DNA of 64,000 nt from Aselliscus stoliczkanus (taxonomy: Eukaryota > Chordata > Mammalia > Chiroptera > Hipposideridae). Numbering within the stretch: the stretch's first letter is position 1; each line of letters starts with the position of its first letter. Below, in pieces: positions 32,998 to 46,143 of the stretch. The DNA lies in the NCBI GenBank assembly GCA_033961575.1, contig CM066737.1:44244771-44308770 (forward strand). The letters are read 5' to 3'. The position numbers and the translations under genes are program-made. The notes below the pieces were generated by a model that did no database searches, had not been told where the DNA came from, and was given only the letters and a program-made list of their open reading frames with translations.

Positions 32998-33910
32998 CTT
33001 ATTTTTATTTTTTATTTTTTTCCATTTTGAGAAAACTATTTACTTTTTTCCAAATATTATTACAAATATGTGTTTTACAGACAATGGTCAGTATGGGTCA
33101 GAAACACTCTATAGAAAAAAGCATTTTTATAGGCATTGGAAATAATTTTAATAGAAGAACAAGCTCATATTTATCTAGATGTGGCTATGTTACACAAGAA
33201 GATTTCAAGCATCCAAAGTGCAAAGACTTTTCTTGCCACACAAAATATTGACAATCTCCCCTTATAGGCTACTCTTAATTGTTAGTTGGGATGCCAAATA
33301 GACAGCACACTGAGTTTAGGGCTCCAATGGACCAGGGCAGGTGTGTGCGGGGTATGTATGCGTGTGTGCGTGTGCGTGTACGGGGTGTATGAATGAATTC
33401 AACTTAAGAAAAAACTGGCTTTGACCCCAGCCAAAGTCCAGCCAGTGGCTCATTAGAGATAAATACAAGTTGTAGTGTCACTTTTGCAAAGTCGTGCCAC
33501 TTAACACTATTAAACTTAATCCAAATTAAAGCTAAGCATACTCCCATCATTACTGCTATCCTCACCCTACCCTACTTTTATGAAGACTCCATGATACAGC
33601 TCAGTTCAAAACGGGGGAATGGGGAACTTCTAAATTCCCAGGAGCCATCTGAAATCCTGTGTCCAAATCGTTCTTTCCTTGGCCCTCCCACCTCCCACCC
33701 TAAGACAAATTGTCCTACTAAAGAGGCAGGGCTTCTGTCATTGTCTCATGAAAATTAGTTCTAAATAACATCAGAGAAAGGCCATTCCATGAGCAGCATT
33801 TAGCTTTAAGCCCAAGAGGCGATCGCCCCCGAACCCCGAAAAGAGTCATAATGAATTCCATACTACCTCTCTACCCCTGTAAAGCTCTCCCATCTAAAAG
33901 CTCCCAATGG

Positions 33911-34031
33911 GGCTGGCCAAGTTGCTAGGTGGTTAAGTGCTGGCTTCGGAAGCCAGCGGCCCTGGGTTCGGGTCCCACATATGAGATGAGGGCCAGTGAC
34001 ACTGCCCTCAAAAAATAAAATAAAGTAAAAT
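33911..34031 (+). mobile_element. Short-form SINE in the RACGAP1 3'UTR copy
   Basis: Target duplication AAAAGCTCCCAATGG at 33896-33910 and 34032-34046. Confidence 0.93.
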
Positions 34032-34114
34032 AAAAGCTCCCAATGGTGGCAAAGGAACAAGGTGATGATATTATGTTACTTGAGGAGAAGGAAAAGGAGA
34101 TATATATATAGTCT

Positions 34115-34215
34115 TTTTTTTGAGGGCAGTGTCACTGGCCCTCACATGTGGGACCTGAATCGGGGCCACTGGCCTCCCAAGCCAGTGCTCAACCACCGCG
34201 CCACTCGGCCAGCCC
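34115..34215 (-). mobile_element. Short-form SINE in the RACGAP1 3'UTR copy
   Basis: Target duplication AGATATATATA(TA)GTCTT at about 34098-34114 and 34216-34231. Confidence 0.92.
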
Positions 34216-36786
34216 AGATATATATAGTCTTAATAAAACCCCCATGCACAATTAAACTTGTTTAAAAGCCTGGAGAATGCTAAAAGTAGTACTGGGTACA
34301 GGAGCTGTCAGAGCAGAGAGTACAGGTGCGCCCTTCCTCTCAGTCAGTAAATGCTGGGAAGTTAACGGGAGACGTGACTTCACTTGAGCATTGGAGAAGC
34401 AAAAAAGTTGCCTTGTCGTCCTAGGTTGGTGGCAGACTTGCTTTTGCTCCCAAATCTGGGTGTGTTCCTGGTAAGGGTCGAGGAGACTCTCTGTGACAAG
34501 GAGCTGGATGAAGGCATTTTGAGAAGCTGGTACTTAGGAGTGATCATGGGCCCCAGTAAACTCACTTTAATATCTGGTGTCTGTAGAGTTGAAAAGGCAT
34601 TTGAGTTTTCAATGACATGCATGGGGTCGATGTTCTCTTGTTCCACCATCATGAACTGACTCCAGTACTCCAGGGACAATGAAAGCAGGCGTTCCACCAC
34701 CTTGGGTTGACGCTTGATGTCCTGTAACATTGTCACTGGATTGGGTTTGGGCACGGCATGGGCAACTATTGTCGGGCCAAAGACTTTAGCCAGATTGGCA
34801 ATGTCCATTTTAGTGTTTGGGCTCTGAGCCACTCTCTGCAAGTGAATCATGAGGAAAGCTAATGTGTCTCTCTTGGCCTGGGGCAGCTCACCAACAGCCT
34901 GGTACATGGCAGCTATGCTGTTGTCCTCATCTGTGATTTCTGCTGCTTCCATAAAGGTCTTGGTTAGCCGAAAGGTGAGAAGCGGTTTTTTGAGGTTTCT
35001 CAGGAAGTCCTTCAGAAGGCTACAGATAGCATGGATGTCGTCCACTTTGCTGAGGAGGGGTACAGTTTTCACTCTGAGGAATTTCTCTTTCAGCTCTTTT
35101 ACTGTCCGGTCACAGCCTGAGATCCGATACAGGCCTGTCTCGGTCAGCCCCCTCTGCTCAATCTCATTAACGCAGTGGACAACAATGGAAGGGATTGTTG
35201 GAGAATTCTGGGACACGTAATCTGCCAGCATCCCCTTTCTGATCTTAACACGTGTTCCTATCAGCGTAGGTACGCAGGGAAGGGGACAGTGGTCCCGACA
35301 TTTCTGGTGAGAGACCACACGACAGTCTCGACACTTCAGAGACAGCTTGCCAAATTTTATCCGCCTTCCACATGGAACACAAGATTCGGGTTTCATAACC
35401 ATCTTTGAGACGAAGTCATGCTGCCACATCCCTCTGTTGCTCTGTGGGGTGCCGGAACTGCATGTCTCAGTTCTTGGCTCCAGTGGCCTGTTGCTCAAGG
35501 TGGAGTCACTGTTCCAAGGCTGTAACGTATCTGTTTTCCTTCATCTTCTTGTCCAATATGGCACAGTCTCAATAGTGGATACAGCTTCGATAGGCCCACC
35601 ATCACTGGGAGCAGTCACGGTAGTTTTTCCCCTGGTCTACTGTGGAGCCAATGAAATGAGTTTTCTTTACAGGTCCAGGCGGACCATCAATGAACTGTCG
35701 GCTACTGGAGCACCTCTTTTCTCTCTTCTTCAGTTGGAAGGTCTTTACCAAAGAAGAATCCCAATCCAGTGATTCATCAGTCTTGTCAAAGCTGATATCT
35801 GATGAAAATGGAACCAGATTCATCAATGGTTGACAGTCTTTTGTTCCCAGCAGTGCCACTGGATGGCTGGCCTCTGTTGAGAAAAGCCAGAGTTGATTTT
35901 TGCTCCTCACTTAGTTGAATACTGCCAGATGTATCACACATGAGCATCTCTCGAATCAGCTGATTCTGTCTTTCCAGCTTCTCACAGCCGGCCTCAGCGT
36001 GCTGCCTCCGTTTGATCTTCACGTCCTCCTGATTGCGGGCATGCTTCAGCTTAACATTCAGGGTGCTCCGCTCAGTCTCTGCTTTCATCAGCAGGTCCTT
36101 GTATTTCCCCAACTCATGGTCTGTTCTCTGCCACTTTTTATGGAAATCCTCAAAGTCCTTTGCCAACTGGATGAATTGGAGTTCATTTCCTTCACTGAGA
36201 ATCTCCACCTGGCAGACAAGCTGCTCAAACAAATTCCGCAAATTCATCATCGTAGTACCCATCTTTCTCTTCCAGCAGACACCCCCCCACACACACAGGC
36301 CAACTCAGCTGAATCCTCCTGGCCCCACCTGGGAAGCCTTCCACTTCCATCCAGGCTGCACCCAACGCCCTCATTAACTTTTGAATTGTTTTTCTATTGT
36401 CTATTTTATTTATTTATGCTCTAATCTTTATTTCCTTTATTGTGCTAATTTTGCATTTAAATTTTTTTCTAGTTCCTTGAGGTGTAATGTTAGATTGTTT
36501 ATTTAAGATTTTTATTTTTTTTTAATGTACAAAAGTGCTAAAAATTCCTCTCTTAATAAGATCCTGCTTTTGCTGGATCTTATATGTGGGTGTGTTTTTT
36601 TTAAGAGACAATGATTTTTTTTTTTAAATTGTGGAATTGGAGGAGGGGAACACTGTTGGGGAATTGGGGAAGGGGACCAGCCAAGTTGTTGTTCTTCAAT
36701 CCTAGTTGTGGAGGGTGCCAGTGGCCATCTGACTGTTCATTGTCAGCTCATGGTCTCTAAGCTCAAGGTGCTGTGTTCAATCTTAG

Positions 36787-37349
<563 letters not shown>

Positions 37350-38759
37350 AAGATGATGATTCACAAGACAGTGATGATGAAAAAAATGCCAGACCTGGAG
37401 TAAGGAATGTCATCACCAAATTTTGAGAAAGAAAAATAACTTCTCCGCAAGATTTCAGAATTGAGAAAATTCCTGAATTGATAACTCTAAAGGCAGATGC
37501 TGTATTTGCCTCCTTTAACCCATTTTTCAACCTGCTTGTTTTCTTAAAGGCTTCACTTTGATATGTACCATTGTATGGAGCAATTCTGTCAGCTAAGGCA
37601 ATAACTTTATGCATGAATATTTCCAAGACTTCCGTGACACTGTTGAGGTCATAGGCAATTGATACAGCAGTTGTGATAAAAACATTTCACCTGAGTCTCC
37701 TTTACTTCATAACATAGACACCGACATAATAGGAAGCTCTTGGCTTACAGAAATATAACTATGTTTTAGGTATTAGAACATGGACTCACTCAGACTGGCT
37801 GAAACAAATTGATTGATACCTTAAACTGGTAACCTATTGTTCCTCTGATATATTTTTCAGGATGGTTCCACTAAAGTTTTATTTTTCAAAAAATTTACTT
37901 GACATTATTGTACATAATTAATCACTTTTCAGTGTTCCAGATGTACCTTAGCTAAAACTAGTGAATGCCCTAACTTAGATGGTTTTTGAAGCCTGTACAT
38001 TTGGTATTGTTTGACCCTTAAACTTCTACATCTCTTAGCATGGAAGAAGAAGAAAGGCTGTACATTGTTGCTTGAGAGTCTGTACATTTAGACCAAATTT
38101 GTATTTGCACTGTCAGTATGGAAAATGAGTGAAAAAAAATGTTAATACACTATTGGATTTTTTATTTTTTTGATTTAGCTTGTACCAGGCTGAAAACCTC
38201 AATTTATGTTCATGACAGTAGGAATTTTTTGTTTTGTTTTGTTTTGTTTGTTTGTTTTAAAAATTATTTTATTTTAATTAGTTTCAGGTGTACAACACAG
38301 TGCAATAGTTATACATTTCACCCCTCAAAGTGATAACATCCTACCCCCAATTCGCCACCCCGCTCCCCCCCCCATATCATATATATCTATTACTCTTCCT
38401 CTGACTGTCTTCCACAGTATAATCCACATCCCGTGACTATCTATATATATTCAATTAAGTAGGTATACAACCTCTGCTTCAGTTATACAGTGCAGTGATC
38501 AAACCTTTACTCCATCCATGAAATGGCCTCCCTAACAAGACCTATGACCATCTGACACCCAACAAAATATTTACAACATTATTAATTATAATCCCCAAAC
38601 TGTCTTTCATATCCCAGTGGCAATATTTTAGTTGCCTATTTTGTTGTCTAATCCCTTCCCCTTCTCCCTCATCCCCATCCACCTCCCAATTAGCAACCCT
38701 GATTTTTCCTCTATATCTATGAGACAGTTTCTGTTTACTTTGCTCATTCATACAGTTTT

Positions 38760-41700
38760 TCAGATTCCACATATGAGTGAGATCATATGGTATTTGTCTT
38801 TCTCTGACTGACTTATTTCACTTAACATAATAGTCTCTAGGTCCCTCCATATCATTGCAAATGGTACGATTTCATTCTTCTTTATAGCGGAGTAATACTC
38901 CATTGTGTAAATATACCACAGTTTCTTAATCCAGTCATCTACCGATGGGCATTTTGGTTGTTTCCAAGTCTTCACTATTGTAAATTGTGCTGTTATGAAC
39001 ATAGGGGTGCATAACTTTTTTTGAATAAGTGTCTTGGTTTTTTCAGGATAAATACCTAGGAGTGGAATTGCTGGATCAAATGGTAGCTCTATTTCCAGTT
39101 CTTTGAGATACCTCCATACTGACTTCCATAGTGGCTGCACCAATCTGCAATCCCACCAAGAGTGCAGCAGGGACCCCTTTTCCCCACAGCCCCGCCAGCA
39201 CTTGTTGTTTGTTGATTTGTTGATGATAGCCATTCTGACTGGAGTGAGGTGGTATTTCATTGTGGTTTTTATTTGCATTTCCCTAATGACCAGTGAGGTT
39301 GAACATTTTTTTCATATGCCTGTTGGCCATCTGTATGTCCTCTTTAGAGAAATGTCTCTTCATATCTTCTGCCCATTTTTTAATTGGGTTGTTTGTTTTT
39401 TTGGTGTTGAGTTTCATGAGTGTTTTATAAATTTTGGATATTAACCCCTTATCAGATATATCGTTGGCAAATATATTCTCCCATTCAGTAGGCTTCCTTT
39501 TTGTTTTATTGATGGTTTCCTTTGTTGTGAAAAAACTTTTAAGTCTGATATAATCCCATATGTTCATTTTTTGTTTTACTTCCCTTGCCTGCAGCGATGT
39601 ATCAGTAAAAATATTGCTCCGGGTAATGTCTGCAAATGTACTCCCTATATTTTCTTTTAGGAGTTTTATGGTTTCAGTTCTTACATTTAAGTCTTTAATC
39701 CATTTTGAATTTATTCTTGTATGTGGCGTAAGGAGATGGTCCAGTTTCATTTTTTTGCATGTGGCAGTCCAATTTTCCCAGCACCATTTATTGAATAGAC
39801 TATCTTTACTCCAAAGTAAATTCTTGCTTCCCTTGTCATAGATTAACTGTCTGTAAATTCCTGGATTTATTTCTGGGCTCTCTGTTCTGTTCCACTGATC
39901 GATGTGCCTATTTTTATGCCAATACCAAACTGTCTTGATTACTGTGGCCTTGTAGTAGGTTTTGATGTCTGGTAGCGTGATTCCCCCCGACTTTGTTCTT
40001 ATTTCTCAGGATTGCCGAGGCTATTCGGGGTTTTTTATGGTTCCATATAAATTTTAGGATTGTATTTTCTATTTCTGTGAAAAATGCTTGGTAGTTTGAT
40101 AGGAATTGCACTGAATCTATATATTGCTTTAGGCAATATGGACATTTTAATTATATTAATTCTTCCTATCCATGAGCATGGTAGGTGTTTCCATTTATTT
40201 GTATCTTCTATGATTTCTTTCTTCAGTGTCTTATAGTTTTCTGAGTACAGATCTTTCACTTCTTTGGTTAAATTTATTTCTAGGTATTTTATAGTTCTTG
40301 ATGCAATTGTAAATGGGACAGTTTTCTTAATGTCTCTTTCCGTTAGTTTATTATTGGTATATACAAATGCCACTGATTTCTGAACATTGATTTTATATCC
40401 TGCCACTTTACTGAATTCGTCTATCAGTTCCAATAGTTTTTTGAGGGAGTCTTTGGGGTTCTCTATATACAGTATCATGTCATCTGCATATAATGACAAT
40501 TTTACTTCTTCCTTGCAAATTTGGATGCCTTTTATTTCTTTTTGTTGTCTGATTGCTGTGGCTAGGACTTTCAGCACTATGTTGAATAAAAGAGGAGAAA
40601 GTGGACAGCCTTGTGTTGTTCCTGATCTTAAGGGGAATGGTTTTAGCTTTTCCCCATTGAGTATGATGTTAGATGTAGGTTTATCATATATGGCTTTTAT
40701 TATGTTGAGATATGATCCCTGTATTCCCACTTTGCTAAGGGTTTTTAACATAAATGGCTGTTGGATTTTGTCAAATGCTTTTTCTGCATCTATTGAAATG
40801 ACCATGTGATCTTTATCCTTCATTTTGTTGATGTGGTGTATCACATTAATTGATTTACGGATGTTGAACCAGCCTTGCGCACTAGGGATGAATCCCACTT
40901 GATCATGATGTATGATCTTCTTAATATATTGCTGAATTCTGTTTGCTGATATTTTATTGAGAAGTTTTGCATCCATATTCATCAGGGGGATTGGCCTGTA
41001 GTTTTCCTTTTTTGTGCTGTCTTTATCTGGTTTTGGAATCAGGGTGATAGTGGCTTCATAAAAAGAGTTTGGGAGCCTTCCCTCCTTCTGGATTTTTTGG
41101 AATAGTTTGAGAAGAATAGGTGATAGTTCTTTTTTGAATGTTTGATAAAATTCACTTGTGAAGCCGTCTGGTCCAGGGCTTTTGTTTTTTGGGAGCTTGT
41201 CAATTACTGATTCAATTTCCTTGGTAGTAATCAGTATTTAGATTTTCTGTTTCTTCTTGCGTTAGCTTTGGAAGGTTGTATGCTTCTAGAAAATTATCCA
41301 TTTCTTCCAGATTGTCAAATTTGTTGGCATATAGTTGCTCATAGTAATTTCTTAGAATTTTTTGTATTTCTGTGATGTCTGTAGTCATTTCCCCTCTTTC
41401 ATTCCTGATTTTGCTAATTTGAGTCCTTTCTCTTTTTTTTTTTTATGAGTCTGGCTAGAGGTTTGTCAATTTTGTTTATTTTCTCAAGAAACCAGCTCTT
41501 GGTTTCATTGATCTTTTGAATTTTTTTTCTGTACTTTATATTGTTTATTTCCGCTCTGGTCTTTATTATCTCCTTTCTTGTACTTCCCTTGGGCCTCTTT
41601 TGCTGTTCTTTTTCCAGTTCCCTTAGGTGTAAGGATAACCTGTTGATTTGAGATTTTTCTTCCTTCTTTAGGTAGGCCTGCACTGCTATAAACTTCCCTC

Positions 41701-42582
41701 TTAGGACTGCTTTCGTAGCATCCCAGAGATTTTGGGTCGTTGTGTTTTCATTTTCGTTTGTCTTGAGGTATCTTTTGATTTCCTCCTTGATCTCATTTGT
41801 GACCCACTCACTATTTAGAAGCATGTTATTCAGCCTCCACTTATTTGACAGCTTTCCGGGGTTCTTCTTATAATTGATTTCTAGTTTCATAGCATTGTGG
41901 TCAGAGAAGACACTTGAAATGATTTCAATCTTCTTAAATTTCTTCAGACTTGTTTTGTGGCCTAACATGTGGCCTATCTTAGAAAATGTTCCATGTGCGC
42001 TTGTGAAGAATGTATATTCTGTAGCTTTGGGGTGAAATGCTCTGAAAATGTCTGTTAAATCCAGCTGGTCTAAAGTGTCATTTAAGGTCACTGTTTCCGC
42101 ATTGATTTTCTGTCTGGAGGATCTGTCCATTGGTGACAGTTGGGTGTTGAAGTCCTCTACTATGATAGTGTTACTGTTGATCTGCATTTTTATGTCTGAT
42201 AATATCTGTTTTGTATATTTAGGAGCTCCTATGTTAGGTGCATAGGTGTTTACTAGGGTTGTGTCCTCTGTTGGATTGATCCCTTTATTAGTATGAAGTG
42301 TCCTTCTTTGTCCTTTATTATATTCTTCAATTTAAAGTCCATTTTATCTGATATAAGTATCGCTACTCCAGCTTTTTTCTCCGTTCCATTTGTATGAAAT
42401 ACTTTACTCCATCCCTTTACTTTCAGCCTGTATGTGTCTTTTGATCTGAAGTGTGTCTCTTGTATACAGCATATGCCGGGGTCTTGCTTTCTTATCCATT
42501 CAGCCACCCTATGTATTTTGATTGAAGCATTTACTCCATTTACATTTAACGTGATTATTGATAGGTGCGTATTTATTGCCAT
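38760..42582 (-). pseudogene. L1 ORF2 (endonuclease-reverse transcriptase), frameshifted
   Basis: Full ORF2 span from MAINTHLSIITLNVNGVNA (42582) to [13 protein letters not shown] (38760). Domains: an APE-type endonuclease at the N-terminus (IQETHFRSKD and [10 protein letters not shown] pieces), a Z region, a reverse transcriptase ([12 protein letters not shown] and the catalytic [10 protein letters not shown], plus strand about 40475-40500), and the cysteine-rich C-terminus ([18 protein letters not shown]). At least five open pieces (42582-42253, 42187-41414, 40982-40035, 39750-39283, 39278-38760) are separated by frameshifts or stops, so it cannot move itself. ORF2 normally nicks target DNA and primes cDNA synthesis. 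Confidence 0.9.
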
Positions 42583-42598
42583 TTTGTTATTTGTGTTC

Positions 42599-43504
42599 CT
42601 AGTCTTCCTCAGTTAGGTTGTTTTTCTCTTCTGCTTCAAGAAGCCCTTTTAACATTTCCTGCAAAGCTGGCTTGGTGGTAATGAATTCCCTTAACTTGTT
42701 CTTTTCTGGGAAGCTCTTTATCTCTCCTTCAATTTTAAATGATAGCCTTGCTGGATACAGCAATCTGGGTTGTAGGCCTTTATTTTTCATCACTTTGAAA
42801 ACTTCCTGCCGCTCCCTTCTGGCCTGCAACGTTTTTGTAGAAAAGTAGGCTGATAATCTTACGGGGGTGCCCTTGTATGTAACTTGCTGCCTTTCCCTTG
42901 CTGCTTTAAGGATTTTGTCTTTGTCCTTAACCCTTGCCATTTTCACTATGTGTCTTGGTGTGGGCCTGTTTGGGATCACCCTGGTTGGAACTCTCTGCAC
43001 TTCCTGGGCTTGTATTTCAATGTCCTTTGCCAGGTTAGGGAAGTTTTCAGACATTATTACTTCAAATATGTTCTCAATCCCTTGCTCCTTCTCTTGTCTT
43101 TCTTGTACTCCAATGATCCGGAGGTGATTGCGTTTGATGTTGTCCCCCAGCTCTCTTAAACTATTTTCAATGTTTTTCATTCTTTTTTCCTTTTGTTGTT
43201 TTGCCTGGGTGATCTCTGCTATCTTGTCTTCTAAGTCACTGATTCAATTTTCTGCTTCGTACAAACTGCTATTAATTCCATCGAATTTGTTGTTTAATTC
43301 AGTAATTGCATTCTTAAGTTCTAGCTGGTTGGTTTTCATGATTTCTCTATCCTTCTTTATATTTTCATTAATTTCCTTGAACATTCTAATAATCAGTGTT
43401 CTGAACTCTGTCTCCGATAGGTTGTTTACCTCTATTTCCTCTAGTTCCACTGATTCAGGTTTCTTCTGTTCTTTTATTTGGGTTGTATTTCTTTGTCTCC
43501 CCAT
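42599..43504 (-). pseudogene. L1 ORF1, one nonsense codon
   Basis: Starts MGRQRNTTQIKEQKKPES at 43504. The first 86 codons are open, then EAEN is followed by a stop where the related copy at 55.4 kb reads Arg (EAENRIS): a CGA-to-TGA change of the CpG-decay type at about 43243. The frame reopens at 43180 and continues through the RRM and C-terminal domain to 42599. The predicted protein is otherwise a normal L1 RNA chaperone. Confidence 0.88.
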
Positions 43505-44103
43505 TCTGGTTTACTCTTTGTGCTTGCTTCGATATAACAGATAGATCCCCTAGGTCTCTCAGTCTTTTCTGGATAAACTGATACGGTGTGTGTCCTTTAT
43601 ATTTGAATTACTCAATCTCCCTATTCTCTTGTGCATGTGTATCTGAGGTGTTTCTTGTGTTGTGTGTCTTCACCTGTTGGAGTAGGAATTTTTTTTTAAT
43701 GTCTACATTCTTTCTAATAAACTGTTGGAAGACTTAGATAAAAAAGAGTTGCATGCTCTATCACCTGAGCCATCTGGGTGGCAGCTCAGCTCAAGGTGTC
43801 AGGTTCAGTTTTAGTTGCAGGCGGACATAGACCACCATCAAACAGGCAGTCTTGTTGTTAGGAGCATGTGCTCTCATTAGCTGAGCCATCCTGCCACCTG
43901 TTGACAGCTCAGCGGCAGCTCAGCTTGTGCACAGTGTCATTGGCCCATTTGGGAATGGAACCGGTGGCCCTGTTGCTCAGAGCTCCCAGACTTAAGCTAA
44001 CTCTTAACCACTGAGCCATTTGGCTGGCCCTGGATCTTATATATTTTGGTATGTTTCATTTTGTTTTTGTTTGTCTTGTGATATTGTCTAATTTTGGTTT
44101 GTT

Positions 44104-44203
44104 TTTTTTTAGTGCAGTGTCACTGGCCCTCATTTGTGGGACCCGAACCGGGGCCACTGGCTTCCCAAGGCAGCGCCCAACCACCGCGCCACTCGGCTGA
44201 CCC
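44104..44203 (-). mobile_element. Short-form SINE in the old L1
   Basis: Antisense body, head ending CTCGGCTGACCC; CTAATTTTG on both sides is the probable target word. Confidence 0.88.
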
Positions 44204-44950
44204 TAATTTTGTTTTTTGATTTGGTCCTTGATTCATTGGTTGCTCAAAATTGTGTCGTTTAATATCCATGTATTTTTTAATTTTACAATTTTATTTCTTT
44301 TACTGATTTCTAGTTTCATTCTATTATTACCAGAAGAGATAATTTGAGTGATTTCAATCTTCTTAAATTTGTTAGAACCTGTTTTGTTACCTAGTATGTG
44401 ATCTATCATGTACATTTGAGAAGAAGTAGCATTCTGCTATTGGTGGGTGAAATGTTCTTGTATATTGTTAGTTCCATTTGGTCTATAGCATTGTTCAGTG
44501 CTGCTGTTTCCTTATTTATATTCTGTCTGGATGATCTATCCATTATAGAGAGTGGGGTATTGAAGTGTCTTACATATTATCATATTGCTGTCTATTTCTC
44601 CCTTTAGGTCTTTACTTTATGTACTTGGGTACTTTCATGTTGGATGAAGATATGTTTATAAGTTTTATAAGTTGCATCTGAAGTGACCCTTTCATTATTA
44701 TATAATGACTGTCTTTTTCTCTTGCTACAGTGTTTGACTTAGTTTATTTTATCGGATATAAGTATGGCCACGCCAGTTCTCTTTTGGTTACCACATGCAT
44801 GACCTATCTTTCTTGACCCCTTCACTTTCAGTTCTGTGTCCTTTAATGTACAGTGCATTTCTTGTAGACAATTCGTAAGGTTTTTTAAAAAAAATCCACT
44901 CATCACGTATTCTATGTCATTTGATTGGGATATTTAGTCCTTTCACATTT

Positions 44951-45057
44951 TTTTTTTCTTTTTAGAGGGCAGTGTCACTGGCCCTCAAATGTGGGATCCG
45001 AACCAGGGTCGCTGGTGTTCCAAGCCAGCTCTTAACCACTGCGCCACTCGGCCGGCC
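44951..45057 (-). mobile_element. Short-form SINE in the old L1
   Basis: Antisense body ending CTCGGCCGGCC; target word AGTCCTT(T/G)CACAT at about 44936 and 45058. Confidence 0.9.
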
Positions 45058-45166
45058 AGTCCTTGCACATTTAAAGCAATTATTGATGGGTAAAGACTTA
45101 CCATTGCCATTTTGTTAACTGCTTTCTGTCTGTTTGTAGTTCTCTTGTTCCTGACTTATTCTCTAT

Positions 45167-45168
45167 TG

Positions 45169-45200
<32 letters not shown>

Positions 45201-45216
45201 ATGTGTGTGTGTCTGT

Positions 45217-45249
<33 letters not shown>

Positions 45250-45250
45250 G
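45167..45250 (+). repeat. (GT)n microsatellite
   Basis: About 80 bp of TG/GT repeats with a few CATG and CTGTG interruptions, in the inter-ORF region of the old L1. Confidence 0.95.
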
Positions 45251-46143
45251 TGTGGTGATTTTCTAGTGTTATGCTTTGATTACTTTCTCTTTCTCTTTTG
45301 TGTATCCACTGTACTTTTTTTTTGGTGGTTACCAGGGGGCTCACATCAACCATTTTTATTTAAATCTGTCTGTTTTAAGCTGATAACAACTTCATTTCAA
45401 TTGCATACAGAAATTCTATCCTTTATTTCCTCCTCACACTTTGTCTAATTGATGTCAGATTTTACTTCTTTATATATTGTATCTTTCACAGATTTCTGTG
45501 GTTATAGTTATTCTTGGTACATTTGCCTTTCAATTTATATACTAATGTTAAAAATGTATGAAACTCTATTACAGTATTATAATATTCTGAGTTTGTCTTT
45601 ATATTTACCTTTAGCAGTGGAATTTATACTGTCATATGATTTCATCTTGTTTAACATCTTTTCACTTCAACCTAAAGAACTCTCTTCAGCACTTCTTGTT
45701 ACACAGGTCTAGTGGAGCCAAAGTATTTCTGTTTTCATTTCTGTTGAAAAGTATTTCTCCATTCTTTTCTTATTTTTTAAAGATATTATTGGGGAATTGG
45801 AGGAGGGGAACAGCATTGGGGAACCTGGGAAGGGGAACAGACAAGTTGCTGTCCTTTTGTTCTTCAGTCAAGTTGTGGAGGACATTGCTTCACTGGCCCA
45901 TGTTGGTATCATCATTGCGCTCTTCTCGGGTGAGGCAGATTGGTTGTTGGCCTCTGGACGGCCATACACAGTAGCTCTTGGCAGCTCACTGCAGAATGGG
46001 CTGCAGCTATGATGTTTCGGGGACTCACAGCAGCCCAGCTCCAGGTGGAGCTGTTGTCCACCATCATAGCTGTACAGGGCAGTGTCACTGGCCCTCATAT
46101 GTGGGACCCGAACCGGGGCCACTGGTGTCCCAAGCTAACTCTT

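Larger units (their letters stand above)
32876..36370 (-). pseudogene. RACGAP1: RACGAP1 processed retrocopy (disrupted)
   Basis: An intronless minus-strand copy of the mRNA for Rac GTPase-activating protein 1 (MgcRacGAP/CYK4), the centralspindlin subunit that bundles midzone microtubules and regulates RhoA in cytokinesis. The coding part runs 36262 ([16 protein letters not shown]) to 34380. Domains in order: N-terminal coiled coil, a linker, a C1 zinc-finger region ([18 protein letters not shown]...[20 protein letters not shown], cysteines and histidines kept), and a RhoGAP domain with the arginine-finger motif GLYRISG. The C-terminus [10 protein letters not shown] is intact. Breaks: a frameshift after STIDESGSI (about 35805), a loss after VDQG (about 35625), and an in-frame TGA at 35541-35543. 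The 3'UTR (34379 down to about 33000) contains two SINEs. Target duplication TCATTAACTTTTG at 32863-32875 and 36371-36383 defines both ends. The full frame cannot be made, though the 372-codon C-terminal part (35498-34380) is open. Confidence 0.9.
38231..43680 (-). mobile_element. Young L1, near complete, 5'UTR truncated
   Basis: Minus-strand L1 with target duplication AGTAGGAATTTTTT at 38217-38230 and 43681-43694. The 5' end (43680, CCAACAGGTGAAGACAC on the minus strand) corresponds to position about 55022 of the plus-strand L1, so the promoter-bearing 5'UTR is missing. ORF1, ORF2 and the 3'UTR follow. The tail is (GTTTT)n on the plus strand. It sits in the unrecognised retrocopy, making it the innermost layer of the 32.8-45.8 kb nest. 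Confidence 0.93.
37350..43744 (+). pseudogene. Unrecognised mRNA retrocopy, 5'-truncated, split by an L1
   Basis: Plus-strand sequence at 37350-38230 continues at 43681-43744 after a young L1. The right end reads AATAAACTGTTGGAAGACTT (signal at 43716) and an A-run, then AGAGTTGCATGCTCT at 43745-43759, which repeats the target word that also flanks the RPS15A copy. It is therefore a polyadenylated transcript copied by L1. The first ~70 bases can be read as an acidic C-terminus (DDDSQDSDDEKNARPGVRNVITK) before a stop; the rest resembles 3'UTR (repeated TGTACATT words). I do not recognise the gene. A non-coding RNA source is possible. Confidence 0.65.

Noticed and set aside
34380..35498. Functional RhoGAP gene encoded by the 372-codon open frame
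   Set aside because: Intronless, TSD-flanked RACGAP1 cDNA with upstream frameshifts and an in-frame stop at 35541-35543; the open part simply lacks later hits.
45173..45448. Cysteine/valine-rich short protein
   Set aside because: Translation of a (GT)n microsatellite inside an old L1.
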